From contig CAWGTL010000014.1 of the NCBI GenBank assembly GCA_963825505.1, positions 1 to 64,000 of the forward strand: a stretch of 64,000 nucleotides of DNA. The letters run 5' to 3'. The translations under genes and the position numbers were made by a program. The notes under the pieces were generated by a model. It was not told where the DNA came from, did not search any database, and saw only the letters and a program-made list of their open reading frames with translations. This DNA is from JBBQSN01 sp963825505. GTDB taxonomy: Bacteria > Actinomycetota > Actinomycetes > Actinomycetales > CAWJMD01. Positions 51,272 through 59,214 of the stretch are shown here, one piece after another (the first letter of the stretch is position 1; every line of letters begins with the position of its first letter).

Positions 51272-51598
51272 GTGCGTGACGTGGAGCAGCAGCAGGTGGT
51301 CGACCTCGGTCTTCCCGCCCTCGAGCAGTGGTGCCCCGGCTGCGCCGGCTCCGGCACCGTGCACAGCGCGGCCTGGGCCCGCTGGGACGAGGAGCACGCG
51401 CGGCTGAGCGTGCAGGCCGTCGACGCCTGGCGCGAGCCGATCCTGCAGACCATCGTCAGCGAGCGGCTGGCCGACCTCAGCGCCCGCAGCCCGGTGGAGC
51501 CGCGGGTGATCGACTGCACCCGGTGCGACGGTGCCGGTGTCGTCCCCACCCCGTTCGGCCGCTCGGTGCTGCAGCTGGTGGAGCGGCACCTGCGCTGA
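51272..51598 (+). CDS. Small protein with two DnaJ-type CxxCxGxG motifs
   Basis: 108 residues from GTG 51272. CPGCAGSG near the N-terminus and CTRCDGAG near the C-terminus are each a half zinc-finger of the DnaJ kind; about 60 residues (KxxRL-like helix LSVQAVDAWREPILQTIVSE) lie between. Together they could bind one zinc ion. No J domain, so it is not a DnaJ. Function unknown. Convergent with glnR. Confidence 0.7.
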   Translation: MRDVEQQQVVDLGLPALEQWCPGCAGSGTVHSAAWARWDEEHARLSVQAVDAWREPILQTIVSERLADLSARSPVEPRVIDCTRCDGAGVVPTPFGRSVLQLVERHLR

Positions 51599-51625
51599 GC
51601 CGCCCGGAGCGGCGACCTCAGGCGG

Positions 51626-52345
51626 TCAGGCGTCCGCCGGTGCCGGTTCCGCGACCTCGCTGTCGCGCCGACCCGGCGGCACGAACCGGTAGCCGACGTT
51701 GCGCACGGTGCCGATCAGCTGCTCGTGCTCGACCCCGAGCTTGGCGCGCAGCCGGCGCACGTGGACGTCGACCGTGCGGGTGCCGCCGAAGTAGTCGTAG
51801 CCCCAGACCTCCTGGAGCAGCTGGGCCCGGGTGAACACGCGGCCGGGGTGCTGGGCCAGGTACTTCAGCAGCTCGAACTCCTTGTACGTGAGGTCGAGCG
51901 GGCGCCCGCGCAGCCGGGCGGTGTACGTGCTCTCCTCGATCACGACGTCGCCGGCGCGGATCTCGTCCGGCTCGTCGTCGTCGCCCGCGGCCATCGCCAG
52001 CCGGCCGGACGCCAGCCGCAGCCGGGCCTCCACCTCGGCCGGGCCGGCGGTGTCGAGCAGGACGTCGTCGGCGCCCCAGTCGGCCGCGACGGCGGTGAGC
52101 CCTCCCTCGGTGAGCACCAGCAGCAGCGGGGAGGACAGCCCGGTGGTGCGCAGCAGGCGGCAGAGCGAGCGGGCCGAGGCGAGCTCGCGACGGCCGTCGA
52201 CCAGCACGTAGTCGGCCACCGGGGCGTCGACGAGCGCGACCGGCTCGGCGGGGAGGACCCGGACGCTGTGCGGCAGCAGACCCAGGGCGGGGAGCACCTC
52301 GTGGGAGGGCGCGAGGGCGTTGGTGAGCAGCAGCAGCTGGGCCAC
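51626..52345 (-). CDS. glnR: GlnR-type orphan response regulator
   Basis: 239 residues. The receiver-like domain (LLPHSVRVLPAEP; YVLVDGRRELASARSLCRLL) has the conserved central Asp in LVDGRR but not the full phosphorylation pocket, as in atypical GlnR. The OmpR-type winged helix LTYKEFELLKYLAQHPGRVF, then QEVWGYDYFGGTRTVDVHVR, is nearly canonical. No sensor kinase is near. GlnR governs nitrogen assimilation in actinobacteria; proximity to mshD (as Rv0818-Rv0819) supports the assignment. A long leader was not analysed. Confidence 0.88.
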   Translation of the reverse strand: MAQLLLLTNALAPSHEVLPALGLLPHSVRVLPAEPVALVDAPVADYVLVDGRRELASARSLCRLLRTTGLSSPLLLVLTEGGLTAVAADWGADDVLLDTAGPAEVEARLRLASGRLAMAAGDDDEPDEIRAGDVVIEESTYTARLRGRPLDLTYKEFELLKYLAQHPGRVFTRAQLLQEVWGYDYFGGTRTVDVHVRRLRAKLGVEHEQLIGTVRNVGYRFVPPGRRDSEVAEPAPADA

Positions 52346-52449
52346 GGGTCCTCCTCGCGTTGTCGGGAGACGAACGGCAGGTGGACTGCAGGATAGGCGT
52401 CCCCGGCCGGGACCCGTGCGGCCTGCTCGGATTCTGACAGGATCGGCGC

Positions 52450-53178
52450 GTGGTCCGCCTCGTGCCAGCCCTGTCCGCCGCCGTGCTGGCGGCGATGGTG
52501 GCCGTGGCGTCGCTGGCCTCCCCCACCCTGCTCGCCGGTGCGCTGCTCGTCACCGTCGTGGTGATGGCGACGGGCTGGCCGACCCTGCTCGGCCTGCCCA
52601 CCCAGCGGGGGTCGACCACCGTGCTGGCCCTGTGCGGCACGGCCGCGGTGCTGGTGGTGGCGCTGGCCGGCGACCAGGAGCGCCGTCTCGCCTGGCTCGC
52701 ACCGGTGCTCGCCCTGTCGGTGGTCGCGACGTTCACCCACCAGCTGCTGCGGCGCGACATGCGGCCGCGGCTGGTCGAGAGCGTCGCCGGCGTCGTCTCC
52801 GGCGTCGTGGTGATCGAGCTCGTGGCCGGCTGGCTCGCCGCAGCGGCCGTGAGCACCGACCTCGTCCTCACCGGAGCGGCCGGTCTGGTGCCGGCGGCGC
52901 TGGCTCTGGCTCTGCCTCTGCCGCAACGGTTCACCGGACTCGTCGCCATCGTGGTCGGTGCCGTCGGGGCGGTGCTCGCCTCGGTCTTCCTCGACGAGGT
53001 CGCCAGCCTGCCCGCGGTCGTCACGGGCGCGCTCGTCGCGGTGGTGCTGGCGAGCTTCGACCGGCTGTTCGCCCCGTTGTCGTCGGCGACCTCGCGCCAG
53101 GCGGGGCTCGCGCTCGGGGCCGCAGCGGTCTGCTGCACGGGCGCGATCGCCTACCTGCTCAGCCAGGTGATCGGCTGA
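52450..53178 (+). CDS. Conserved multi-pass membrane protein
   Basis: 242 residues with about seven hydrophobic segments (LLVTVVVMATGWPTLLGLPT; ESVAGVVSGVVVIELVAGWL). No catalytic motif. GTG start; it diverges from glnR and ends six bases before the phosphatase gene, so the two are probably co-transcribed. Function unknown. Confidence 0.7.
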   Translation: MVRLVPALSAAVLAAMVAVASLASPTLLAGALLVTVVVMATGWPTLLGLPTQRGSTTVLALCGTAAVLVVALAGDQERRLAWLAPVLALSVVATFTHQLLRRDMRPRLVESVAGVVSGVVVIELVAGWLAAAAVSTDLVLTGAAGLVPAALALALPLPQRFTGLVAIVVGAVGAVLASVFLDEVASLPAVVTGALVAVVLASFDRLFAPLSSATSRQAGLALGAAAVCCTGAIAYLLSQVIG

Positions 53179-53183
53179 CGGCG

Positions 53184-53753
53184 GTGACCGGTCGGGTGCT
53201 GGTGGTCTGCAGCGGCAACACCTGCCGCTCGCCGTTCGTCGAGAGGGTGCTGCGGGCACGGCTGGCCGCGGCCGGTGCGGACGTCGAGGTGGGCAGCGCC
53301 GGCACCGACGCCGTCGACGGCACGGCGATGTCCCTGGCCACCCGCGAGCTGCTCGTGGCCCACGGCGGCGACCCGCGCGGGTTCGTGGCCCGCCGCCTCA
53401 CCGCCCTGCTCCTGGACGACGCCGTGCTCGTCCTCGCGCTCACCCGCGAGCACCGCGAGCGGGCGCGGGTGCTGCGCCCGGACTCCGCCACGGTCGTGCT
53501 CGGCGCGCTGCCCCGGGTGCTGGCCGGCACCCTGGTGCCCGAGGCCGGGTCGTCGTCCGAGCGGCTGGCGGCGGTGGCCGCCGCGGTCCGCGCCGCCACC
53601 GGGGCGGACGACCCGGGCGAGGACGTCCCGGACCCGTTCGGGACCGGACCCGACGGGTACGCGGACGCAGCGGCGCTGATGCTGCCGCCCACGCTGCTGC
53701 TCGCCCGCGCGCTGCTGCCGCCTCGGTCCCTGCCTCGGTCCCCGTCTCAGTAG
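53184..53753 (+). CDS. Low-molecular-weight protein tyrosine phosphatase
   Basis: 189 residues from GTG 53184. VLVVCSGNTCRSPFVERVLR is the CX5R active-site loop; DDAVLVLALTREHRERA follows, and DPFGTGPDGY holds the conserved Asp-Pro of the general-acid loop. Members dephosphorylate tyrosine kinases of polysaccharide export. UDP-glucose dehydrogenase is 4 kb away, but no tyrosine kinase is present. Confidence 0.9.
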   Translation: MTGRVLVVCSGNTCRSPFVERVLRARLAAAGADVEVGSAGTDAVDGTAMSLATRELLVAHGGDPRGFVARRLTALLLDDAVLVLALTREHRERARVLRPDSATVVLGALPRVLAGTLVPEAGSSSERLAAVAAAVRAATGADDPGEDVPDPFGTGPDGYADAAALMLPPTLLLARALLPPRSLPRSPSQ

Positions 53754-54109
53754 ACGAGCGCCTGGACGTCCGGACGCAGCGCCGTCTCGACGAAGGAGGC
53801 GGACCCCGCGACGCCCACGCCGTCGAGCAGGTCGTCCTGCGTCAGCCCCCGCCGTGCGGCGCACTGGGTGCACACCGTCACCGTCCCGCCCGCCAGGACG
53901 GCGTCGAGCAGGTCGCGGGCCGGGGCGGCGTGCTCGAGCGTCAGCTCGTCGGCGCGCCCGGGCACCGCGAGCCACGCACCCTCGCCGGTGAGCCAGAGCG
54001 AGACCTCGACGCCCGCGGCGACGGCCGTGGCCGCCACCGTGAGGGCCTGGTTGGCGCGCTCGGGCGCGTCGGCGCCGCACGTGCTCTTGACCAGCAGGCT
54101 CCGTGTCAC
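53747..54109 (-). CDS. DsrE-family sulfur-relay-like protein
   Basis: 120 residues from GTG 54109. RSLLVKSTCGADAPERANQA and LTVAATAVAAGVEVSLWLTG are DsrE-like; VCTQCAARRGLTQDD holds a CxxC that could carry persulfide. The stop overlaps the phosphatase stop region convergently. Role unknown; perhaps sulfur transfer or a peroxiredoxin-like protein. Confidence 0.8.
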   Translation of the reverse strand: MTRSLLVKSTCGADAPERANQALTVAATAVAAGVEVSLWLTGEGAWLAVPGRADELTLEHAAPARDLLDAVLAGGTVTVCTQCAARRGLTQDDLLDGVGVAGSASFVETALRPDVQALVY

Positions 54110-54131
54110 GCGCTGACGGTAACCTCCTGGC

Positions 54132-54239
54132 ATGGGCGCCCTGGAGATCTTCTACCTGACGCTGCTGCTGCTCAGCACCCTGGCGATCGGCGGCTTCGCG
54201 CTGCTGGTGCTCTACAAGCTCTTCTCCGGCCAGCGCTGA
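54132..54239 (+). CDS. 35-residue single-helix membrane protein
   Basis: MGALEIFYLTLLLLSTLAIG, then GFALLVLYKLFSGQR: one membrane helix and a short basic end. A frame of this kind and size is found just before the nitrobindin-like gene in many actinobacteria, which I recall as family knowledge. It starts 23 bases from the divergent DsrE start and ends 10 bases before the next gene. Confidence 0.65.
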   Translation: MGALEIFYLTLLLLSTLAIGGFALLVLYKLFSGQR

Positions 54240-54249
54240 GGCGGCCGCC

Positions 54250-54792
54250 GTGCCCGCCGCGCCGCTGGAGATCCCTGCCGACCTGCCGTCGCCGCTCGTC
54301 CCGCTCGCCTGGATGATCGGGCGCTGGGAGGGCGTCGGCGTGGTCGGGTACCCGACCATGGACGAGCACCGGTTCGGCCAGGAGGTCGAGCTCTGGCACG
54401 ACGGCCGACCGTTCCTGCACTACCGCTCCCAGGCCCACCTGCTCGACGACGACGGGGGCATCGTGCGTCCGCTGGCGACCGAGACCGGCTTCTGGCGCGT
54501 GGTGGTGCCGGCCGACCCGGAGGCCGCCGCCCGCGAGGCCGCCGGGGTCGACGTCGAGCTGCTGCTCGCCCACCCCACCGGGTTCGTCGAGATCTACGCC
54601 GGTCGCGCCGTCGCCGGCCGCGTCGACCTGTCCACCGACGTCGTGGCCCGCACCACGACGGCCAAGGAGTACACCGCGGCGACCCGGCTCTACGGCCACG
54701 TCGAGGGCGACCTGCTGTGGGCGATGGACATGGCCGCCGTCGGGCAGCCCCTCACCCCGCACGCCTCGGCACGACTGAAGCGGGTGCCGTGA
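54250..54792 (+). CDS. Nitrobindin-like (FABP/THAP4) haem-binding protein
   Basis: 180 residues. LAWMIGRWEGVGVVGYPTMD holds the family GxWxGxG motif; EVELWHDGRPFLHYRSQAHL and RLYGHVEGDLLWAMDMAAV continue the ten-stranded barrel. Nitrobindins bind ferric haem and can isomerise peroxynitrite. GTG start; stop overlaps the next gene (GTGA). Confidence 0.9.
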   Translation: MPAAPLEIPADLPSPLVPLAWMIGRWEGVGVVGYPTMDEHRFGQEVELWHDGRPFLHYRSQAHLLDDDGGIVRPLATETGFWRVVVPADPEAAAREAAGVDVELLLAHPTGFVEIYAGRAVAGRVDLSTDVVARTTTAKEYTAATRLYGHVEGDLLWAMDMAAVGQPLTPHASARLKRVP

Positions 54793-55397
54793 AGGCGTTC
54801 GGGCGGCTGCTGCTCGTCGTCGTGCTCGTCCTGGTGGCCGTGGCGGGGTGGCTCGCGTGGACGGGCAACCAGGCCCGCGCCGACCTCGTGGCGGCCGCCG
54901 ACGACGCCCAGGCCGTCGAGCAGGCGGTCTCGTCCGGAGACCTCGAGCAGGCGCAGTCGTCGGTGGCCTCGATGCAGGAGCGCACCGGCCGCGCCGAGGA
55001 CCGCACCGACGACGTCGTGTGGCGAGCGGCGGGCGTGCTGCCGTGGATCGGCGACGACCTGGACGCCGTGAGCACCCTGACCGCCGAGCTGCACACCGTC
55101 TCGACCGACGTGCTCGGTCCGGTGGTCGAGGCCGCCGGGGTGCTCGGTCCGCTGGGTGACCTGTCCGAGGTCGACCCCGCAGCGATCGACCCCTCCGTGG
55201 TGCAGCCGGCCGCCGCCCAGGTCGACTCCGCCTCGGCGGCGCTGGCCTCCTCCCGCGACCGGGTCGAGGCGCTGCCCGCCGACGGCCTGCTCGGGCCGGT
55301 CGAGGACGGGCGGTCGCAGGTCCTCGACGCGATGACGCGGGCCGAGGCGGCGCTGGCGCCGCTCGCGGCGGTCGCCGAGGCCGTCGCCGGCCTGTGA
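54789..55397 (+). CDS. DUF4012-like N-terminal stub, membrane-anchored helical protein
   Basis: 202 residues from GTG 54789. A signal-anchor helix (LLLVVVLVLVAVAGWLAWTG) is followed by a helical extracytoplasmic part with VVWRAAGVLPWIGDDLDAVS, the stretch typical of DUF4012 proteins. Those are usually about 600 residues with a large C-terminal domain; here the protein ends after the helical part. Natural stop, no frame break evident, so it appears to be a short variant. Unknown function. Confidence 0.6.
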   Translation: MKAFGRLLLVVVLVLVAVAGWLAWTGNQARADLVAAADDAQAVEQAVSSGDLEQAQSSVASMQERTGRAEDRTDDVVWRAAGVLPWIGDDLDAVSTLTAELHTVSTDVLGPVVEAAGVLGPLGDLSEVDPAAIDPSVVQPAAAQVDSASAALASSRDRVEALPADGLLGPVEDGRSQVLDAMTRAEAALAPLAAVAEAVAGL

Positions 55398-55459
55398 GCG
55401 ACCCGGTGCCGACCGCCCCACCTGGGAAGCATCGGCGGCTCCCCGGTGCTGAGGGGGGC

Positions 55460-56509
55460 ATGACCACCACGTCGCACGAGGTCGCCCCGTCCCCGCTGCT
55501 GGGGCGCGAGGGCGCCGTCGCGTCCGACGGTCCCGACGCCGGTGTCGCCTGGCACCACGGCGACCCCGTGCGCGAGCAGCGGCTGCTGCTGGCCGGCGAG
55601 GCCGTGGCCGACCTGTCGCACCGCGGTGTCGTCACGGTCTCCGGCCCGGACCGCCTCACCTGGCTCGACACCCTCACCACCCAGTGGCTGCGCGACCTCG
55701 CCCCCGGTGAGGCGCGCGAGGCGCTGGTGCTGAGCCCGCACGGCCACGTCGAGCACGCGCTGCACCTCGTCGACGACGGCACCACCACCTGGATCACGGT
55801 CGAGCCCGGCGCCCAGGCGGCCCTGGTGGCCCACCTGGAGCGGATGCGGTTCATGCTCCGGGTCGAGGTCGTCGACGCCACCGCCGACTGGGCCGTGGTG
55901 GCGCACGTGCCGGTCGCCGGGTCCGGGGCGCCCGTCGACTCGCCCCTGCCGGTCTGGGACGACCCGTGGCCGCGGACGGCCGAGGGCGGCGTCCGGTACT
56001 GCCTGGCGCCGGACGACGAGCACCCCGGCGCCGAGCGCGCCTGGCGCGAGGTGCTGGTCCCGCGGCAGGGTCTGGTGGCCGCGGTCGCCGACCGCCCCGT
56101 GGCGGGCACCTGGGCGAGCGAGGCCCTGCGGGTGGCCGCGTGGCGCCCACGGTTCGGGCACGAGACCGACCACCGCACGATCCCGCACGAGGTCGACTGG
56201 CTGCGGACGGCGGTCCACCTGCAGAAGGGCTGCTACCGCGGGCAGGAGACGGTGGCCCGCGTGCACAACCTCGGCCGACCTCCGCGGCGGCTGGTGCAGC
56301 TCCACCTCGACGGCTCCGGCCACCAGCTGCCCGGTCGCGGTGCGGAGGTCGTCGGTCCGCAGCGCCCGGTCGGCCACGTCACCAGCGTCGTCCGCCACCA
56401 CGAGCTCGGGCCCGTCGCGCTCGCGCTGGTGAAGCGGTCCACGCCGGTCGACGCGCACCTCACCGTGGACGGCGTCGCGGCCGCCCAGGAGGTCGTCGTC
56501 GCCCCCTGA
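55460..56509 (+). CDS. ygfZ: YgfZ folate-binding Fe-S cluster protein
   Basis: 349 residues from ATG 55460 (GAGGGGGG before it); GTG 55394 overlapping the previous stop is possible. VTVSGPDRLTWLDTLTTQWL and the signature KGCYRGQETVARVHNLGRPP mark YgfZ/IBA57, a tetrahydrofolate-dependent helper of Fe-S enzymes such as MiaB. The window holds at least two Fe-S enzymes (radical SAM, the 4Fe-4S oxidase), though no direct link. Confidence 0.92.
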   Translation: MTTTSHEVAPSPLLGREGAVASDGPDAGVAWHHGDPVREQRLLLAGEAVADLSHRGVVTVSGPDRLTWLDTLTTQWLRDLAPGEAREALVLSPHGHVEHALHLVDDGTTTWITVEPGAQAALVAHLERMRFMLRVEVVDATADWAVVAHVPVAGSGAPVDSPLPVWDDPWPRTAEGGVRYCLAPDDEHPGAERAWREVLVPRQGLVAAVADRPVAGTWASEALRVAAWRPRFGHETDHRTIPHEVDWLRTAVHLQKGCYRGQETVARVHNLGRPPRRLVQLHLDGSGHQLPGRGAEVVGPQRPVGHVTSVVRHHELGPVALALVKRSTPVDAHLTVDGVAAAQEVVVAP

Positions 56510-56548
56510 CGACGACGGTCGCACGGTGACGTGACCGACGCCACGTCC

Positions 56549-56590
56549 GCTTGCTGCTGCTAGCGCTTGCATCTGCTAGCAGGAGCAAGC
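56549..56590. promoter_or_regulatory. 16-bp-arm inverted repeat upstream of the XRE regulator
   Basis: GCTTGCTGCTGCTAGC and GCTAGCAGGAGCAAGC flank 10 bases; one of 16 pairs mismatches. It ends 11 bases before the regulator's ATG. GCTTGC also occurs in the loop. It is a good candidate for autoregulation by the encoded XRE protein. Confidence 0.7.
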
Positions 56591-56601
56591 ACAGTGGAGG
56601 C

Positions 56602-57150
56602 ATGTCCACGCTGAAGGTCACCGAGCTCGGTGAGTTCCTGCGCGAGCAGCGGCAGGGAGCCAAGCTCTCCCTGCGCCAGCTCGCGGAGGCCGCGGGGGTG
56701 TCGAACCCCTACCTGAGCCAGGTCGAGCGTGGCCTGCGCAAGCCGAGCGCCGAGGTGCTGCAGCAGATCGCCAAGGGGCTGCGGATCTCCGCCGAGGTGC
56801 TCTACGTGCGCGCCGGGATCCTCGAGGAGGGTTCGGGCAGGGCAGAGGTGGAGACCGCCGTGATGGCCGACCCGCACCTCACCGAGCGCCAGCGTCGGGT
56901 CCTGCTCGACATCTACGCCTCCTTCCGCTCCGAGAACACCCGCGAGGCCGAGCTCGCAGCGACCCGCGCGGAGCAGGGGCAGACCGACCAGCCGGCGGCG
57001 ACGACGCCCCGGACCTCCCGCCGGAAGGCCTCCGCCTCCCGCACGACCGCCCCTCGGGCCGGCACCGCGGCACGACCGCGCGCGGCCCGCACCACGAAGA
57101 CCGCCCAGAGCACGACCACCAAGAGCACCAAGAACACTGGAGGACAGTGA
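56602..57150 (+). CDS. XRE-family regulator with Lys/Arg/Thr-rich tail
   Basis: 182 residues from ATG 56602. LREQRQGAKLSLRQLAEAAG and VSNPYLSQVERGLRKPSAEV form the helix-turn-helix; residues 60-110 hold a conserved helical part. The last about 65 residues are low-complexity RTSRRKASASRTTAPRA type, like a histone tail. M. tuberculosis Rv0474 sits before hbhA in the same way. It precedes the HbhA-like gene by one base, and the inverted repeat upstream is its probable site. Confidence 0.85.
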   Translation: MSTLKVTELGEFLREQRQGAKLSLRQLAEAAGVSNPYLSQVERGLRKPSAEVLQQIAKGLRISAEVLYVRAGILEEGSGRAEVETAVMADPHLTERQRRVLLDIYASFRSENTREAELAATRAEQGQTDQPAATTPRTSRRKASASRTTAPRAGTAARPRAARTTKTAQSTTTKSTKNTGGQ

Positions 57151-57151
57151 G

Positions 57152-57814
57152 ATGGCAACCCTGACCGAGGACCTGAAGAAGACCGCTGTGGACGCCGGCT
57201 ACGTCGTCGTCGGCATCACCGACCTGGCCGTCGAGCGCGCCCGTGGCGCGCAGGCCCAGCTCGTGCAGGTGCGCGACGAGGTCCGCACCGAGCTCGCCGC
57301 CGACAAGATCCAGGAGCGCGTCTCCGCGCTCGCCACCATCCCCGCGCAGGCCCGCACCCTGCCCACCAGCGCCGTGAGCAAGGGCCTCGAGGCCGCCGGC
57401 AAGGTCGAGGAGGGCTTCGACGACCTCGCGGGCCGCGGCAAGAAGCTGGTCTCGCGCATCCGCCAGCAGAAGGCCACCCAGGACCTCGTCCAGCAGGGCA
57501 AGGCCACGCTGACCCGCACCAAGGCCGCGGTCACCACCGTGCGTCGTGGGGCCAAGGACACCGAGGTCGCCGCCAAGGGCACCGTCACCAGCGTCCGCAA
57601 GGACACCGCCACCTCGGTCGAGGCGGCGAAGAAGACGGCCAAGAAGGCGACCGCGAAGCGCACCACCCCGGCCGCCAAGCGCACCGCCACCACGGCCAGG
57701 AAGCGCACCGCCGCGTCGCAGTCGGCCGCCAAGGGCGCCGGCACCAGCGCGCGCAAGACCGCCACCAAGGCCGTCAAGGCCGCCAGCGCCGCCGCCGACA
57801 AGGTCGGCAGCTGA
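57152..57814 (+). CDS. HbhA-like protein with lysine/alanine-rich tail
   Basis: 220 residues. A helical, coiled-coil-prone N-terminal two-thirds (VDAGYVVVGITDLAVERARG; RRKKLV-like GRGKKLVSRIRQQKATQDLV) is followed by a basic tail (KKTAKKATAKRTTPAAKRTA) like mycobacterial heparin-binding haemagglutinin. In mycobacteria HbhA binds glycosaminoglycans and affects lipid bodies. An environmental actinobacterium more likely uses it in membrane or DNA organisation. Co-transcribed with the XRE gene. Confidence 0.75.
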   Translation: MATLTEDLKKTAVDAGYVVVGITDLAVERARGAQAQLVQVRDEVRTELAADKIQERVSALATIPAQARTLPTSAVSKGLEAAGKVEEGFDDLAGRGKKLVSRIRQQKATQDLVQQGKATLTRTKAAVTTVRRGAKDTEVAAKGTVTSVRKDTATSVEAAKKTAKKATAKRTTPAAKRTATTARKRTAASQSAAKGAGTSARKTATKAVKAASAAADKVGS

Positions 57815-57829
57815 CACCTGGCACACCTC

Positions 57830-57861
57830 GAAGGGCCCCCGGAGCATCCCGGGGGCCCTTC
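57830..57861 (+). terminator. Terminator after the HbhA-like gene
   Basis: GAAGGGCCCCCGG (57830-57842) pairs perfectly with CCGGGGGCCCTTC (57849-57861) around six bases, 15 bases after the stop codon. Confidence 0.85.
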
Positions 57862-57897
57862 GCCGTGCCGGTGGCGCGCTACGGCAGGATGCAGGCC

Positions 57898-59214
57898 ATG
57901 AGCGTGCGGATCGGGGTCGTCGGGTGCGGGTACCTCGGGGCGGTGCACGCGGCCTGCATGACCGAGCTGGGTCACGACGTCGTCGGCGTCGACGTCGACC
58001 CGGACAAGGTGGCCGCGCTGGCCGCGGGCCACGCGTCGTTCTACGAGCCCGGCCTGGACGACCTGCTGGCGCGGAACCTCGCGACCGGCCGCCTGACCTT
58101 CACCACCGACCCTGCCGCGCTCGCGGACCGCGACGTCGTGTTCGTCTGCGTGGGCACGCCGCAGCGCAAGGGCGAGCTCGCCGCTGACACGTCGTTCGTC
58201 CACGACGCGGTCGAGACGGTGGCGGCGAGCGTCGCCCGGGAGGTGCTCGTCGTCGGGAAGTCCACCGTGCCGGTGGGCACCGCCAGCCACCTCGCCTCGC
58301 ACCTGGCGGGGGTCGCGCCGCACGTCGAGCTGGCCTGGAACCCCGAGTTCCTGCGGGAGGGCCTGGCCGTCAAGGACACCCTGGAGCCCGACCGGTTCGT
58401 CTTCGGCGTGCGCTCGCCGTCGGCCGAGGGGCTGCTGCGCGAGGTCTACGCCACTCCGCTCGCGACCGGGACCCCGGTCGTGGTGACCGACTTCGAGACG
58501 GCCGAGCTGGTCAAGGTGGCGGCCAACGCCTTTCTCGCCACGAAGATCTCGTTCATCAACGCCATGTCCGAGGTGTGCGAGGCCACCGGCGCCGACGTCG
58601 TCCAGCTCGCCGACGCCCTCGGCCACGACGACCGGATCGGCCGCAAGTTCCTCGGTGCCGGACTCGGTTTCGGTGGCGGGTGCCTGCCGAAGGACATCCG
58701 CGCGTTCATGGCCAGGGCGGGCGAGCTCGGTGCCGACCAGGCGCTCACGTTCCTGCGGGAGGTCGACGCCATCAACCTGCGTCGTCGTTCCAAGATGGTC
58801 GAGCTCGCGCGCGACGCGCTCGGCGGCTCGTTCGTGGGCAAGCGGGTGGCGGTGCTCGGCGCCGCCTTCAAGCCGGACAGCGACGACATCCGCGACTCAC
58901 CGGCTCTCAACGTCGCCGCGCAGATGCGGCTGCAGGGCGCCGAGGTCGTGGTCACCGACCCGCGAGCGGTCGAGAACGGCCGGCGGCTCTGGCCGGACGT
59001 CACCTTCGTCGAGACACCCGAGGACGCCCTCGAGGACGCCGACGTCGTCCTGCTGGCCACCGAGTGGGCCGAGTACAAGGCGATCGACCCGGTGGCGGCC
59101 GGCGAGCTGGTGCGCGAGAAGCGCGTGCTCGACGGACGCAACGCCCTCGACGGCGCCACCTGGCGCGCCGCGGGCTGGAGCTACCGGGCGCTCGGCCGCG
59201 GGGCGCACGCGTGA
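57898..59214 (+). CDS. ugd: UDP-glucose 6-dehydrogenase
   Basis: 438 residues from ATG 57898. The NAD site IGVVGCGYLGAVHAA, AWNPEFLREGLAVKDTLEPD and the catalytic Cys in GFGGGCLPKDIRAFM are intact; VLGAAFKPDSDDIRDSPALN binds the UDP-sugar. It makes UDP-glucuronate for cell-surface polysaccharides. Its stop overlaps the next start codon (GTGA), linking it to the asparaginase and dtd genes. Confidence 0.95.
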   Translation: MSVRIGVVGCGYLGAVHAACMTELGHDVVGVDVDPDKVAALAAGHASFYEPGLDDLLARNLATGRLTFTTDPAALADRDVVFVCVGTPQRKGELAADTSFVHDAVETVAASVAREVLVVGKSTVPVGTASHLASHLAGVAPHVELAWNPEFLREGLAVKDTLEPDRFVFGVRSPSAEGLLREVYATPLATGTPVVVTDFETAELVKVAANAFLATKISFINAMSEVCEATGADVVQLADALGHDDRIGRKFLGAGLGFGGGCLPKDIRAFMARAGELGADQALTFLREVDAINLRRRSKMVELARDALGGSFVGKRVAVLGAAFKPDSDDIRDSPALNVAAQMRLQGAEVVVTDPRAVENGRRLWPDVTFVETPEDALEDADVVLLATEWAEYKAIDPVAAGELVREKRVLDGRNALDGATWRAAGWSYRALGRGAHA

